Origin: Rhizomicrobium sp.
GTDB lineage: Bacteria; Pseudomonadota; Alphaproteobacteria; Micropepsales; Micropepsaceae
Length of the DNA stretch: 64,000 nt
Assembly: GCA_037200045.1 (NCBI GenBank)
Contig: JBBCHM010000001.1
Location: 2,976,001-3,040,000, forward strand
Direction of reading: 5' to 3'
Made by a program: the position numbers and the translations under genes. Under the pieces are notes generated by a model, which was not told the DNA's origin, made no database searches, and saw only the letters and a program-made list of their open reading frames with translations. Below, piece by piece: positions 43,837 through 52,288 of the stretch. Within the stretch, counting starts at the first letter, position 1. Each line of letters begins with the position of its first letter.

Positions 43837-44865
43837 TTGTCAGATACCCGATTGTCCGCCGCCGAGCCGGCCGCGGCGGACTGGATTCGCATCCTCGCGC
43901 GCTATCGCGAGCCCAACGGCCTGCGCAGCACTTTCGAACTGGTCGTCACCGCGGTGCCGTTCGTGGCGCTCTGGGCATTGGCCTGGGCCGCCTGGGAATA
44001 TGGTTACGGCTTCGTCTCGCTGCTGCTCGCCGTGCCGACCGCCGCGTTCCTGGTGCGGCTGTTCATGATCCAGCACGATTGCGGCCATGGCGCCTTCTTC
44101 CGCCATCGCCTCGCCAATGACTGGGTCGGCCGCGTCATCGGCGTGCTCACGCTGACGCCCTATGACGCCTGGAAGCGCTCGCATTCGATCCATCACGGCA
44201 CCTCGGGCAATCTCGACAAGCGCGGCACGGGCGACCTCGCGACGCTGACGGTCAGCGAATATCGCGCCCTGTCGCGCCCGCGCCGTCTCGGCTATTGGCT
44301 TTACCGCAACCCCATCGTCCTGTTCGGCTTCGGCCCGATCTACATGTTCGTCTGGCGGCATCGTTTTCCGCTGGCCACCAAGCTCGCCAATTGGCGCGGC
44401 TGGATCAGCCCGATGGCGACGAATCTGGGCATCGCCGCGGTCGTGATCGGCGCGATGTGGCTGGTCGGCTGGAAGACCTTCCTCTTGACCCAGATCCCGA
44501 TCACCCTGATCGCTGGCTCCATCGGCATCTGGCTGTTCTTCATCCAGCACCAGTTCGACGACACGGTGTGGGCGGCGGACGGCCAGTGGAACGTGCACGA
44601 GGCGGCGCTGCGCGGCAGTTCGTACTATGTGTTGCCGCGCGTCCTGAACTGGTTCACGGCGAATATCGGCATCCACCATGTGCACCATCTTTACGCGCGC
44701 ATCCCGTTCTACCGGCTGCCGCAGGTGCTGCGCGACCAGATCCGGCTGGCGGACGTCTCGCGCGTCTCGATGCTGGAGAGCCTGCGCTGCGCCCGCCTGG
44801 CCCTGTGGGACGATTGCCAGCAGCGGCTGATCTCCTTCCGCGAAGCCCGCCGCCTGCCGCGATAG
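43837..44865 (+). CDS. Membrane fatty-acid desaturase
   Basis: About 342 residues from a TTG start at 43837 (an upstream ATG at 43786 would add 17 residues). Three histidine boxes are present: HDCGHGAF, HSIHHG and IHHVHHLYARIP. Four or more membrane helices occur, including FVALWALAWAAWEYGYGF and NLGIAAVVIGAMWLVGW. This is the acyl-lipid/omega-6 desaturase layout with a di-iron centre. It would introduce a double bond into membrane acyl chains. The next gene, an acyl-CoA ligase, follows after 155 bp. Confidence 0.85.
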   Translation: MSDTRLSAAEPAAADWIRILARYREPNGLRSTFELVVTAVPFVALWALAWAAWEYGYGFVSLLLAVPTAAFLVRLFMIQHDCGHGAFFRHRLANDWVGRVIGVLTLTPYDAWKRSHSIHHGTSGNLDKRGTGDLATLTVSEYRALSRPRRLGYWLYRNPIVLFGFGPIYMFVWRHRFPLATKLANWRGWISPMATNLGIAAVVIGAMWLVGWKTFLLTQIPITLIAGSIGIWLFFIQHQFDDTVWAADGQWNVHEAALRGSSYYVLPRVLNWFTANIGIHHVHHLYARIPFYRLPQVLRDQIRLADVSRVSMLESLRCARLALWDDCQQRLISFREARRLPR

Positions 44866-44935
44866 GGGCGGGGCGGCGCGAACGCCGCTTGCCGTCGCCG
44901 CCTCGGGCTTTATATAAGAGCGGTCGCCGCGGAAT

Positions 44936-44948
44936 TGACATGTTGTCA
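44936..44948. promoter_or_regulatory. Palindrome TGACATGTTGTCA upstream of the acyl-CoA ligase
   Basis: A perfect 13-bp palindrome (TGACA-TGT-TGTCA), about 73 bp before the probable start at 45021. A very similar site lies upstream of the SDR gene at 50995-51007, suggesting a common TetR-type repressor. Confidence 0.5.
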
Positions 44949-45020
44949 GTGCGGTCGAAGACGAACATGCCGTGGAGACGGGAAACCCGCCCATGGCCCC
45001 AGCAGCCCAGGAACACTTTC

Positions 45021-45186
45021 ATGACCTTGCCGCCCAACTGGCCCGCCATGTCCTTGAAGGACGCCACCGCCGCGCTCACCGCGCCCGGCGCCCGGTTCGA
45101 GATGGACACCGTCACCATCCGCGGCATCCCACCCGCGTCTGGAAGAACTGCCGCCGACCAACCGCGAGGTCTTCCTCGTCGGCCGG
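45021..45186 (+). pseudogene. Frame-displaced N-terminus of the acyl-CoA ligase
   Basis: From ATG 45021 (after AGGAA) the first frame encodes MTLPPNWPAMSLKDATAALT and continues to TIRGIP. Restoring one base near 45130 gives TRVWKN, and one near 45147 gives LPPTNREVFLVGRMYGMREF, which joins the main frame. Both losses are in short C runs (CCC-ACC and AAC-CTG). The true gene therefore starts near 45021. The breaks are either assembly errors or real mutations. Confidence 0.65.
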
Positions 45187-46764
45187 ATGTATGGGATGCG
45201 CGAATTCCTCGTCTACGAGGACGACCGCTGCACCTTCGAGACCTTCGCGCGCGCCACGCTGGCGCTGGCCGCCCAGCTCCAGAAGGACGGCGTCAAGAAG
45301 GGCGACCGGGTCGCCATCATCATGCGCAACCTGCCCGAATGGGTGGTGGCGTTCTATGCCGCCGAGCTGGTCGGCGCGATCGTCACGCCGCTGAACGCAT
45401 GGTGGACCGGCCCCGAGCTGGAATACGGCCTGGTCGATTCCGGCACCAAGATCGCCTTCGTCGACGCCGAGCGCCTCGAACGCATTTCCGAGCATCTGGT
45501 GAACTGCCCGGACCTCAAGAAGATCTATGTCAGCCGCTATGCCGACGATCTGCCGCACACCATCGTCGAGCGGCTGGAGGACACGATCGGCCGCGTCAAC
45601 GACTGGGGCAGCCTGCCGCCCGGCGAGCTGCCGAAGGTCGATCTGCACCCCGACGACGACGCGACCATCCTCTACACTTCGGGCACCACGGGCCGGCCCA
45701 AGGGCGCGCTCGGCACCCATCGCAACATGACGTCGAACATCATGGCCGCCGGCTTCGCCGCCGCGCGCAGCTTCCTGCGCCGGGGCGAGGCGCCGCCGGT
45801 GTTCGCCAACCCGCTCGACGCGCCGCAGCGCGCCACGCTGCTGTCCATCCCGTTCTTCCACGCGACCGGCTGCTTCGCCGTGCTCGGGCCGACGGTGGTC
45901 AGCGGCGGCAAGATCGTGCTGATGCGCCGCTTCGATGCCGAGAAGGCGATGGCGCTGATCGAGAAAGAGAAGATCAACAGCGCCGGCGGCGTGCCGACCA
46001 TCGCCTGGCAGATTCTCGAACATCCCAACCGGCACAAATACGATTTGTCCTCGCTGGAGGCGGTGGCCTATGGCGGCGCGCCGTCGGCGCCCGAGCTGGT
46101 GAAACAGATCAAGCAGAACTGGCCGAAATCGGCCGCCGGCAACGGCTGGGGCATGACCGAGACCTCGGCCACCTGCACCACCCATTCGGGCGAGGATTAC
46201 GAGAACCGCCCGACCTCCTGCGGCCCCGCGGTCGCGGTGTGCGATCTCAAGATCATGAATGTCGAGGGCACGCAGGATCTTCCCGCCGGCGAGGTCGGCG
46301 AATTGTGGGCGCGCGGCCCCAACATCGTGAAGTGCTACTGGAACAAGCCGGAAGCGACGGCGGCGACCTTCGTCGACGGCTGGGTGCGCACCGGCGACCT
46401 CGCGCGTCTGGACGAAGAGGGTTTCTGCTACATCATCGACCGCGCCAAGGACATGCTGATCCGCGGCGGCGAGAACATCTACTGCATCGAGGTCGAGAAC
46501 GTGCTCTACGACCACCCCGCCGTGATGGACGCCGCCCTGGTGCCGGTGCCGCACAAGCAGCTCGGCGAGGAGCCCGGCGCGGTGGTGCATCTGAAGCCCG
46601 GCATGCACACGACGGAGGAGGAGCTTCGCCAGTTCGTCGCCGGCAAGCTCGCCGCGTTCAAGGTGCCGGTGAAGGTGGTGTTCTGGCCCGAGACGCTGCC
46701 GCGCAACGCCAACGGAAAAATTCTGAAGACCGAGCTCAAGAAGATTTTCGCCGACCCGCAATAG
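45187..46764 (+). CDS. AMP-forming acyl-CoA synthetase (intact portion)
   Basis: 525 residues readable without interruption. The AMP loop is LYTSGTTGRPKGALGTH near 162. GWGMTETSATCTTHSG near 320 is motif A5, VRTGDLARLDEEGFCYIIDR near 400 is A7-A8, and the catalytic Lys is in NANGKILKTELKK near the end. The natural N-terminus of about 55 residues sits upstream in shifted frames, so the protein as sequenced would lack it. It resembles medium/long-chain fatty acid ligases. The substrate is unknown. Confidence 0.85.
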   Translation: MYGMREFLVYEDDRCTFETFARATLALAAQLQKDGVKKGDRVAIIMRNLPEWVVAFYAAELVGAIVTPLNAWWTGPELEYGLVDSGTKIAFVDAERLERISEHLVNCPDLKKIYVSRYADDLPHTIVERLEDTIGRVNDWGSLPPGELPKVDLHPDDDATILYTSGTTGRPKGALGTHRNMTSNIMAAGFAAARSFLRRGEAPPVFANPLDAPQRATLLSIPFFHATGCFAVLGPTVVSGGKIVLMRRFDAEKAMALIEKEKINSAGGVPTIAWQILEHPNRHKYDLSSLEAVAYGGAPSAPELVKQIKQNWPKSAAGNGWGMTETSATCTTHSGEDYENRPTSCGPAVAVCDLKIMNVEGTQDLPAGEVGELWARGPNIVKCYWNKPEATAATFVDGWVRTGDLARLDEEGFCYIIDRAKDMLIRGGENIYCIEVENVLYDHPAVMDAALVPVPHKQLGEEPGAVVHLKPGMHTTEEELRQFVAGKLAAFKVPVKVVFWPETLPRNANGKILKTELKKIFADPQ

Positions 46765-46789
46765 CGTACGCATGGCAAGAAAATAGGTC

Positions 46790-46976
46790 TCACGCGGAGC
46801 CGCGGAGAACGCGGAGCAGTCTTTTCATCACCATCACCAACCATCGTCATGGCCGGGCTTGTCCCGGCCACACATAACCCGACCGTCAGCAATGCTAATG
46901 GATGGCCGCCACAGGGGCGGCCATGACGAAGAATGAGGGGTGTGCCATAACTCCGCGCCTCCGCGTCTCCGCGTGA
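46790..46976. repeat. CGCGGAG-triplet inverted repeat enclosing a different REP-like palindrome
   Basis: The left arm 46790-46816 and right arm 46951-46976 match the arms of the GxxExxY element, ending with GCGTGAATC. The 134-bp interior has no gene but holds another palindromic repeat. The right end lies 6 bp before the arfB start. Confidence 0.7.
46845..46928. repeat. Fourth palindromic repeat type, nested
   Basis: TCGTCATGGCC at the left and GGCCATGACGA at the right are exact inverses. Inside are two hairpins, TGGCCGGG/CCCGGCCA (46850-46870) and ATGGCCGCC/GGCGGCCAT (46902-46924). It is related in plan to the REPIN elements and lies entirely within the CGCGGAG arms. Confidence 0.65.
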
Positions 46977-46982
46977 ATCGAA

Positions 46983-47411
46983 ATGGCCACCGAACTCAAA
47001 GTCACCGCCTCGATCGCTATCCCCGAAACCGAGTTCTCGGAGAGCTTCATCCTGTCCTCCGGCGCGGGCGGGCAGAACGTCAACAAGGTGGCGAGCGCGG
47101 TGCAGCTGCGCTTCGACGCGCTGCACAGCCCGAGCCTGCCCGACGATGTCCGCGTGCGCCTGCTCAAGATCGCCGGCCACCGGCTGACCAAGGATGGCGT
47201 CCTGATCGTCACCGCCCGCGAATCGCGCGACCAGGTCCGCAACCGCGAGATCGCGCGCCAGCGCCTCGCCGAACTGATCCGCCGCGCCACCGTCGTGCCG
47301 AAGAAGCGCAAGCCGACCAAGCCCAGCCGCGCCAGCAAGGAACGTCGGATCGATTCGAAAAAGCGCGACGCGCGGACGAAGCAGCAGCGCTCGAAGCGGT
47401 TCGACGATTAG
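46983..47411 (+). CDS. arfB: Alternative ribosome-rescue factor ArfB (peptidyl-tRNA hydrolase)
   Basis: 142 residues with the catalytic GGQ motif in SSGAGGQNVNKVASAVQLRFD near residue 27. It has no codon-recognition domain and has the basic C-terminal tail (KKRKPTKPSRASKERRIDSKKRD...SKRFDD) that threads into the empty mRNA channel. ArfB releases peptides from stalled non-stop ribosomes. It probably serves as tmRNA backup. The start lies 6 bp after a CGCGGAG repeat arm, so any RBS must overlap the element. Confidence 0.9.
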   Translation: MATELKVTASIAIPETEFSESFILSSGAGGQNVNKVASAVQLRFDALHSPSLPDDVRVRLLKIAGHRLTKDGVLIVTARESRDQVRNREIARQRLAELIRRATVVPKKRKPTKPSRASKERRIDSKKRDARTKQQRSKRFDD

Positions 47412-47420
47412 ACAGCCGCG

Positions 47421-48272
47421 CTAGCGCTCGTCGTACTCGTCGTCATAGCCGTCGGTCGGCTTGCGCTGGCGCATCACCACCACCCGCGCCGCGACGGGCG
47501 CGGTCCCGGCCGGCGGCGCGTCGGTCTGGAGCGTAGCCGCATCGCGGACCGTGCGCGCGGGCAGCCGCTCGCCGGTGCTCAGGATACTCGCGATATTCCA
47601 GACATAGGCCGTCGTCTCCGCCGGCATCATCTGCTGCAAGCGGCGATGCGCTTCGAGCATGCCCGGCCCGTCATTGTAGGCGGCGAACAATCCGGGATAA
47701 CCGTAGACTTGGTCGAGTTCGTGCAGATAGGCGGCGCCGGCCATGATGTTGTCGTGGGGCGCGTTCGGATCGGTCCCCAGCCCGTAGCGGCGGCGCATCT
47801 TGGCCCATGTCTCGGGCATGACCTGCATCAGTCCCATGGCGCCGGCGTCGGACCGGATGGGCTTGTTCTCTCCCATCATGGTCCGGCCGCCGCTCTCGAT
47901 CGTCATCACCGCTCGGATCCAAAGTTCGGGAACGGCAAAGCGGCGCGATGCCTCCCGAATCTCCGGCGTCCAGCGGGCCATCAATGCGGCGGGGCGCATC
48001 GCGGTCTCCCGGGCGAAGGCCGAGGGCGCCGCGGCTGGGGCCGGCGTGGCGGAAAGCTTCCGCGCAAGGGCAGGCGTCGACCGGAGCGCGAGCCGATGCT
48101 GCGGGGCGGCCCGTCTTGCGGTCCGTTGGGTTCCGCCATCCGTCCCGATCGGCGCGGACGATCCCGCCGCCAGCGTCGCCAGCAGCATGACTCCCGCAAC
48201 CCGCGACACGCGGATGCCGTCGGTACCGAACCTGCGCATGATCTCTATCGAAGTCATATTGCGCTGCACCAT
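47421..48272 (-). CDS. Lytic transglycosylase, SLT domain
   Basis: About 283 residues from ATG 48272; starts at 48296, 48257 and 48239 are also possible. A hydrophobic signal segment (VSRVAGVMLLATLAAGSSA) is followed by an alanine-rich linker. The SLT domain at about 110-230 has the catalytic Glu in MTIESGG, then SDAGAMGLMQVMPETW and NIMAGAAYL and AAYNDGPG. It cleaves peptidoglycan to 1,6-anhydro products in the periplasm. The C-terminus is acidic (DGYDDEYDER). The stop lies 9 bp from the arfB stop, convergent. Confidence 0.8.
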   Translation of the reverse strand: MVQRNMTSIEIMRRFGTDGIRVSRVAGVMLLATLAAGSSAPIGTDGGTQRTARRAAPQHRLALRSTPALARKLSATPAPAAAPSAFARETAMRPAALMARWTPEIREASRRFAVPELWIRAVMTIESGGRTMMGENKPIRSDAGAMGLMQVMPETWAKMRRRYGLGTDPNAPHDNIMAGAAYLHELDQVYGYPGLFAAYNDGPGMLEAHRRLQQMMPAETTAYVWNIASILSTGERLPARTVRDAATLQTDAPPAGTAPVAARVVVMRQRKPTDGYDDEYDER

Positions 48273-48327
48273 AGTCCTTCGCATGGCATTCCGCACGCCC
48301 GTCCTGGTCGCGACCGATCTGCAACCT

Positions 48328-48657
48328 TTAGTGGTGCGAACGCTTTGGCGGCGGCGGATAAGGCGGAAAAGCCGGCTGCGCGGGCGCCTGGGCCGGCTGC
48401 GCCGGAGCGATCACCTCGACGGGCGGTGGCGGCTCGGGCGCCGGCGGCGGCGCCGGGGCGCAGACCAGGATCAGGCCCGCCTTGGCGATGTCCTCGGCTC
48501 CCGGTGATGTCACCGATGCGACCTGGGCGGCGGCGGCCGTGCATTCCTGCTTGGACGCGAAGGTTGCGCCGCGAAATCCGGGAGCGATGGCGGGCGTGCC
48601 GGAATAGCCGTTAGACGCCACGACATAGACCAGCATGATCCAGACCATTACGCACAC
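48328..48657 (-). CDS. Small exported or membrane hypothetical protein
   Basis: 109 residues. A hydrophobic N-terminus (MVWIMLVYVVASNG) is followed by a cysteine-containing segment (SKQECTAAAAQVASV...LILVCAPAP) and a proline-rich C-terminal tail ending KRSHH. The two cysteines could form a disulfide. No family was recognised. It is on the same strand as the transglycosylase and may be co-transcribed. Confidence 0.55.
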   Translation of the reverse strand: MCVMVWIMLVYVVASNGYSGTPAIAPGFRGATFASKQECTAAAAQVASVTSPGAEDIAKAGLILVCAPAPPPAPEPPPPVEVIAPAQPAQAPAQPAFPPYPPPPKRSHH

Positions 48658-48782
48658 TCCTCAATCGCAACGTACTTAGGCAGGCACGACGCCGACGCCC
48701 ATGCGCAGTTGCGGTGTTGGTAAATGCGCCCTTGCCCGGGGTCGGCCGGAACGCCGGCGGCCCTCTTAGCACGCCGAGTGCG

Positions 48783-50081
48783 CTACGTCTTCTCTCCTGC
48801 CTCGATCTTCGCCTGGGCCTTGGCCCATTCGGCGCTGCCGCGGCGTTGTTCCTGGCCCTGCGCCCGCGTCCGCTCGGCGATCTGGCGGCCCAGCGCCACG
48901 ACCTTCGGAATCTCCCCATCGGGCAGCGCGCGCATATAGGTCTTCCGCGCCATCGCCTTCGCGACATAGGGCGCGAGGTCTTCCGCCTTCTTCGCCACCC
49001 GCTCGGCTTCCTTCTCCTTGAACTGCGGCATCACCTCGGTCGCGAACAGTTCCAGCGCCTCGCAGATATGCTCGTGCTTGTTGCGCCCGCCCTGCTGGAT
49101 GAACGCGACCTGGTCGACGCCCGCTTCCACGAAGCCGCGCAGGTGGTTGCGCAATTGCTCCGGCGTGCCGATGCCGCCCTCGCCGCCGATGCCGCCCGCG
49201 TCCGGCCCGGCCGCCGCCTGCGCTTTCTGGAACGCGCTCCAGATATCGGTGCGCCCCGGCGTGTGCTCGCCGAAGACGTAATGATGGCCGAGCGCATAGC
49301 CGAAGAAGCGGAAGCCTTCGAGGCCGCGCCGCCGCGCCTCCGCCGCGTCGCGATGCACCGAGAAGCTCGACACCATGCAGATGTTCGGATTGACCGCGTG
49401 GCCGATCGGCACGCATTCCTCCTTGAAGATGCGGTAATAGTCGTCGACCCATTGCTTGGCCTCGGTCGGATCGACGAAGGCGAAGGTCAGCGCCCCGATG
49501 CCCAGCCGCGCCGCCAGCTTGATGGTCTCGCGGTTGGAGCACGCGACCCACAGCGGCGGATGCGGCCGCTGCACCGGCTTGGGCACCACATTGCGGCACG
49601 GCATCGAGAAGAACTGACCGTCGAAACCCGGATAGGGATCCATCGCCATCATGTTGGCGCATTGCTCGACCGCTTCGAGCCACTGGCTGCGCTTCTCTTC
49701 CACCGGCACGCGGTAGCCGCCGAGTTCGAGCAGCGCCGAGCTTTCGCCCGTGCCCCATTCGACGCGCCCGTTCGAGACGAGATCGAGCGTCGCGATGCGC
49801 TCGGCGACGCGCGCCGGATGGTTGTAGTTCGGCGGCATCAGCGTGATGCCGTGGCCGAGGCGGATGTTCTTGGTGCGCTGCGAGCAGGCGGCGAGGAACA
49901 CCTCCGGCGCCGAGGAATGGGAATATTCCTCCAGGAAATGGTGCTCGACCTCCCAGGCGTTGTCGATGCCGAGCTTGTCGGCGAGTTCGACCTGGTCGAG
50001 CGCGTCCTGGAACAGTTTCAGCTCGTCGCCGTCCTTCCAGGGCCGCGGCAATTGATGCTCATAGAAGATGCCGAAGCGCAT
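48783..50081 (-). CDS. LLM-class flavin-dependent oxidoreductase (luciferase-like)
   Basis: 432 residues. MRFGIFYEHQLPRPW begins the TIM barrel. AWEVEHHFLEEYSHSSAPEVFLAACSQRT near 43, LDLVSNGRVEWGTGE near 118 and ALGHHYVFGEHTPG near 267 are characteristic for bacterial luciferase-family monooxygenases using FMNH2. It is longer than the usual 340-380 residues, with a helical C-terminal extension rich in Ala/Lys. It follows the (frameshifted) SDR gene by 13 bp, so the pair may form a catabolic unit. The substrate is unknown. Confidence 0.85.
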   Translation of the reverse strand: MRFGIFYEHQLPRPWKDGDELKLFQDALDQVELADKLGIDNAWEVEHHFLEEYSHSSAPEVFLAACSQRTKNIRLGHGITLMPPNYNHPARVAERIATLDLVSNGRVEWGTGESSALLELGGYRVPVEEKRSQWLEAVEQCANMMAMDPYPGFDGQFFSMPCRNVVPKPVQRPHPPLWVACSNRETIKLAARLGIGALTFAFVDPTEAKQWVDDYYRIFKEECVPIGHAVNPNICMVSSFSVHRDAAEARRRGLEGFRFFGYALGHHYVFGEHTPGRTDIWSAFQKAQAAAGPDAGGIGGEGGIGTPEQLRNHLRGFVEAGVDQVAFIQQGGRNKHEHICEALELFATEVMPQFKEKEAERVAKKAEDLAPYVAKAMARKTYMRALPDGEIPKVVALGRQIAERTRAQGQEQRRGSAEWAKAQAKIEAGEKT

Positions 50082-50094
50082 GATCGTCTTCCCG

Positions 50095-50963
50095 TCAGTC
50101 GGTTTTCTGCGCGGCGTCCTGCAACGCGGCGCGTTGCGCCATCCGCCGCACCTGTTCCTCCGGGTCCCAGGCCTGGCGCGGGCCGGTCGTCAGCCCGCCA
50201 TCGACCACGATATGCGTGCCGGTGACGAACTCTGAATCGTCGCTCGCGAAATAGAGGCAGGCCCGGGCGATGTCCGCCGGCAGGCCCGCCTTCGGAATCG
50301 GCTGGGTGTCCGGCGCCTGCGCCTTCATGCTCTCGTCGATCGCCGCGACCCATCTGGTCGTTGGCGCCCATCGCGCGCGCGCCGGCGCTGAAGATGCCGG
50401 TCAGGATCAGTCCCGGGCAGATTGCGTTGACGCGGATTTTGCTGCGCCCAAGCTGCGCCGCGCTCACCGTGGTGAGATGGATCACGCCCGCCTTGGCGAC
50501 GGAATAGGCCAGCGGTCCGAACCCCGGCCTGCAGCGCCGCGACCGAGGCGGTGTTGATGATCGATCCGCCGCCGCGCGCCTTCAGGAACGGGATGGCATA
50601 GCGGGTGCCGAGCGCGACCGAGCGCAGCAGAAGGTTCATCGAGCGGTCCCAGGCCTCGCCGGTCATGTCCTCGATGGTGTTGGGGCTGCCGCCGGCGCCG
50701 GCATTGTTGAACAGGATGTCGATGCCGCCGAACGCGTCCTTCGCCGCCTGCATCGTCGCCTTGATGTCGTCTTCCGACGTGACGTCGCAATGGTGGAATT
50801 TCACCTGGCCGTTGAAGCGGCGTTCCAGTTCGCGGCCCTGCTCGTCCGAGATGTCGGCGGCGAGCACCCGGGCGCCTTCGGCGACGAACAGCTCGACCGT
50901 CCCGCGCCCGATGCCGGAGGCGGCGCCGGTGACGACGGCGATCTTGTCCTTCAGGCGATCCAT
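50095..50963 (-). pseudogene. SDR-family oxidoreductase, two frameshifts
   Basis: The first part (to about 50525) has VVTGAASGIGRGTVELF and ILFNNAGAGGSP. The middle part (PLAYSVAKAGVIHLTTVSAAQLG, VNAICPGL) is in a second frame, and the end (KAGLPADIARACLYFASDDSEFVTGTHIVVDGGLTTG) is in a third. Removing one G from the four-base run at 50522-50525 and one from the three-base run at 50349-50351 restores one 289-codon gene. All catalytic parts survive, so a sequencing error is as likely as a true pseudogene. Confidence 0.75.
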
Positions 50964-50992
50964 GTTTCCTCCGTCCGGCCGTTGCGGCTCTC

Positions 50993-51009
50993 ACTGACAG
51001 ATTATCAGT
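50993..51009. promoter_or_regulatory. Palindrome ACTGACAGATTATCAGT upstream of the SDR gene
   Basis: A 17-bp imperfect palindrome 30 bp before the SDR start, in the space between it and the tandem-TetR gene. It shares TGACAnnnTnTCA with the site at 44936-44948. It is a candidate operator. Confidence 0.5.
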
Positions 51010-51076
51010 TCTGGCCGAGATGACAAACCGGATTTTCGAAATCTCTTTCCTCCCCCGCAAACGCGGGGGGGGAAAC

Positions 51077-52288
51077 TCACCGCGAAAACACGCCCATCAG
51101 CATCGGCTTGGCGTACAGCGTCGGCGCCTCGAACGCCGCCACGTCGGGGATCGTGAACGGCAGGTCCGCCGCCGCGTTCAGCGTCGCGTTCAGCATCTGC
51201 GCCGCGATATAGGGATCGACCGCGCGGATCGAGCCGTCGGCCACGCCGTCGGAAATCATCGCCGCGAAGCGCTCCGACACGCGGTTGGCGCGCTCCACCA
51301 TCTTCCGCCGCATCGGCTCGGGCAGGGCGCTCAGCGCCGAGGAGCGCAGCAAGGGCCCGCGCTCCGACAATTGGAACTCGACCAGCGTCGCGGCGGCGGA
51401 CGAGATCTTGTGCCAAGAGTCGCCGCCTTGCGCCAGCGCGGCCGACTGCACTCGGCGCATGACCTCGAAGCTGCGCTCGAAGCATTCGACCACCAGGTCG
51501 TCCTTCGCTTCGTTGTGGTGATAGAACGAGCCCTTGGTGACGTTGAGCTGCTCGGAGATCTTCTCGACCGAGGCGCCGCGATAGCCGCGCTGGTTGATCA
51601 GCTTGGTCGCGGCGGTGAGGAAGGTCTGGCGCTGGCCCTCCTGCGCATCGTCCGGCGGCGGCAATTCGGGCAGCCGCGCCGGCCGCCACGCCGCGCCCCG
51701 CGGCGCCACGCCGTGCGCCAGGATGTCGAACATGCGGTCGCGCACGCGGCCGTAATCGTCGAGGTCGTAGCGCGGCAGCCAGGTCACCGACCAGTAGATC
51801 TGCTCCAGCAGCATATGCGTGCGCGCCGTCGACATGCGCCGCTCGAGCCATTCATAGCCCTCAGCCTTGAACAGCGCGCGCACCTTGCGGAAGAACTGCG
51901 CATAGGCCTTGGCCACGATCGGCAGGTGCGGCTCCTTCAGGGCGCGGATGTCGTTGAACACCGCGATCGGCGCCTCGTCGCCCTCGCGGATGCGACGGTG
52001 CAGCGCCAGATAGAGATCGAGGAATTTGAGCAGCCGGCGCGGCGGGTCGTCCTCGGCCAGCGCGGCGGAGATCAGCGCCTCGAACCGCGCGATGCCGCGC
52101 AGGTAGCAGGCGACCGCGAGGTCTTCCTTCTTCTTGAAGTAATAGGTGACGCTGGTGGTGATCAGATCGACGCTCGCCGCCACGTCGGCCAGCGTCATGC
52201 CGCGCACGCCGCGCCGGTTCAGGATGCCGGCCGCCGCCGCCAGGATCGCTTCCTTCTTCTTGGTGTAGCGGTCGGTGGCGCTGCTCAA
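51077..52288 (-). CDS. Tandem TetR regulator: two TetR DNA-binding domains in one chain
   Basis: 403 residues from a TTG that overlaps the stop of the transporter gene (TTGA). First HTH: EAILAAAAGILNRRGVRGMTLADVAASVDLITTSVTYYFKKKEDL (about 12-58). Second HTH: TFLTAATKLINQRGYRGASVEKISEQLNVTKGSFYHHNEAKDDL (about 222-268). Each is followed by a helical ligand domain. A single chain with both DNA-binding domains acts like a covalent pseudo-dimer. It likely controls the neighbouring transporter, SDR and oxidoreductase. Codon use is normal. Confidence 0.8.
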   Translation of the reverse strand: MSSATDRYTKKKEAILAAAAGILNRRGVRGMTLADVAASVDLITTSVTYYFKKKEDLAVACYLRGIARFEALISAALAEDDPPRRLLKFLDLYLALHRRIREGDEAPIAVFNDIRALKEPHLPIVAKAYAQFFRKVRALFKAEGYEWLERRMSTARTHMLLEQIYWSVTWLPRYDLDDYGRVRDRMFDILAHGVAPRGAAWRPARLPELPPPDDAQEGQRQTFLTAATKLINQRGYRGASVEKISEQLNVTKGSFYHHNEAKDDLVVECFERSFEVMRRVQSAALAQGGDSWHKISSAAATLVEFQLSERGPLLRSSALSALPEPMRRKMVERANRVSERFAAMISDGVADGSIRAVDPYIAAQMLNATLNAAADLPFTIPDVAAFEAPTLYAKPMLMGVFSR

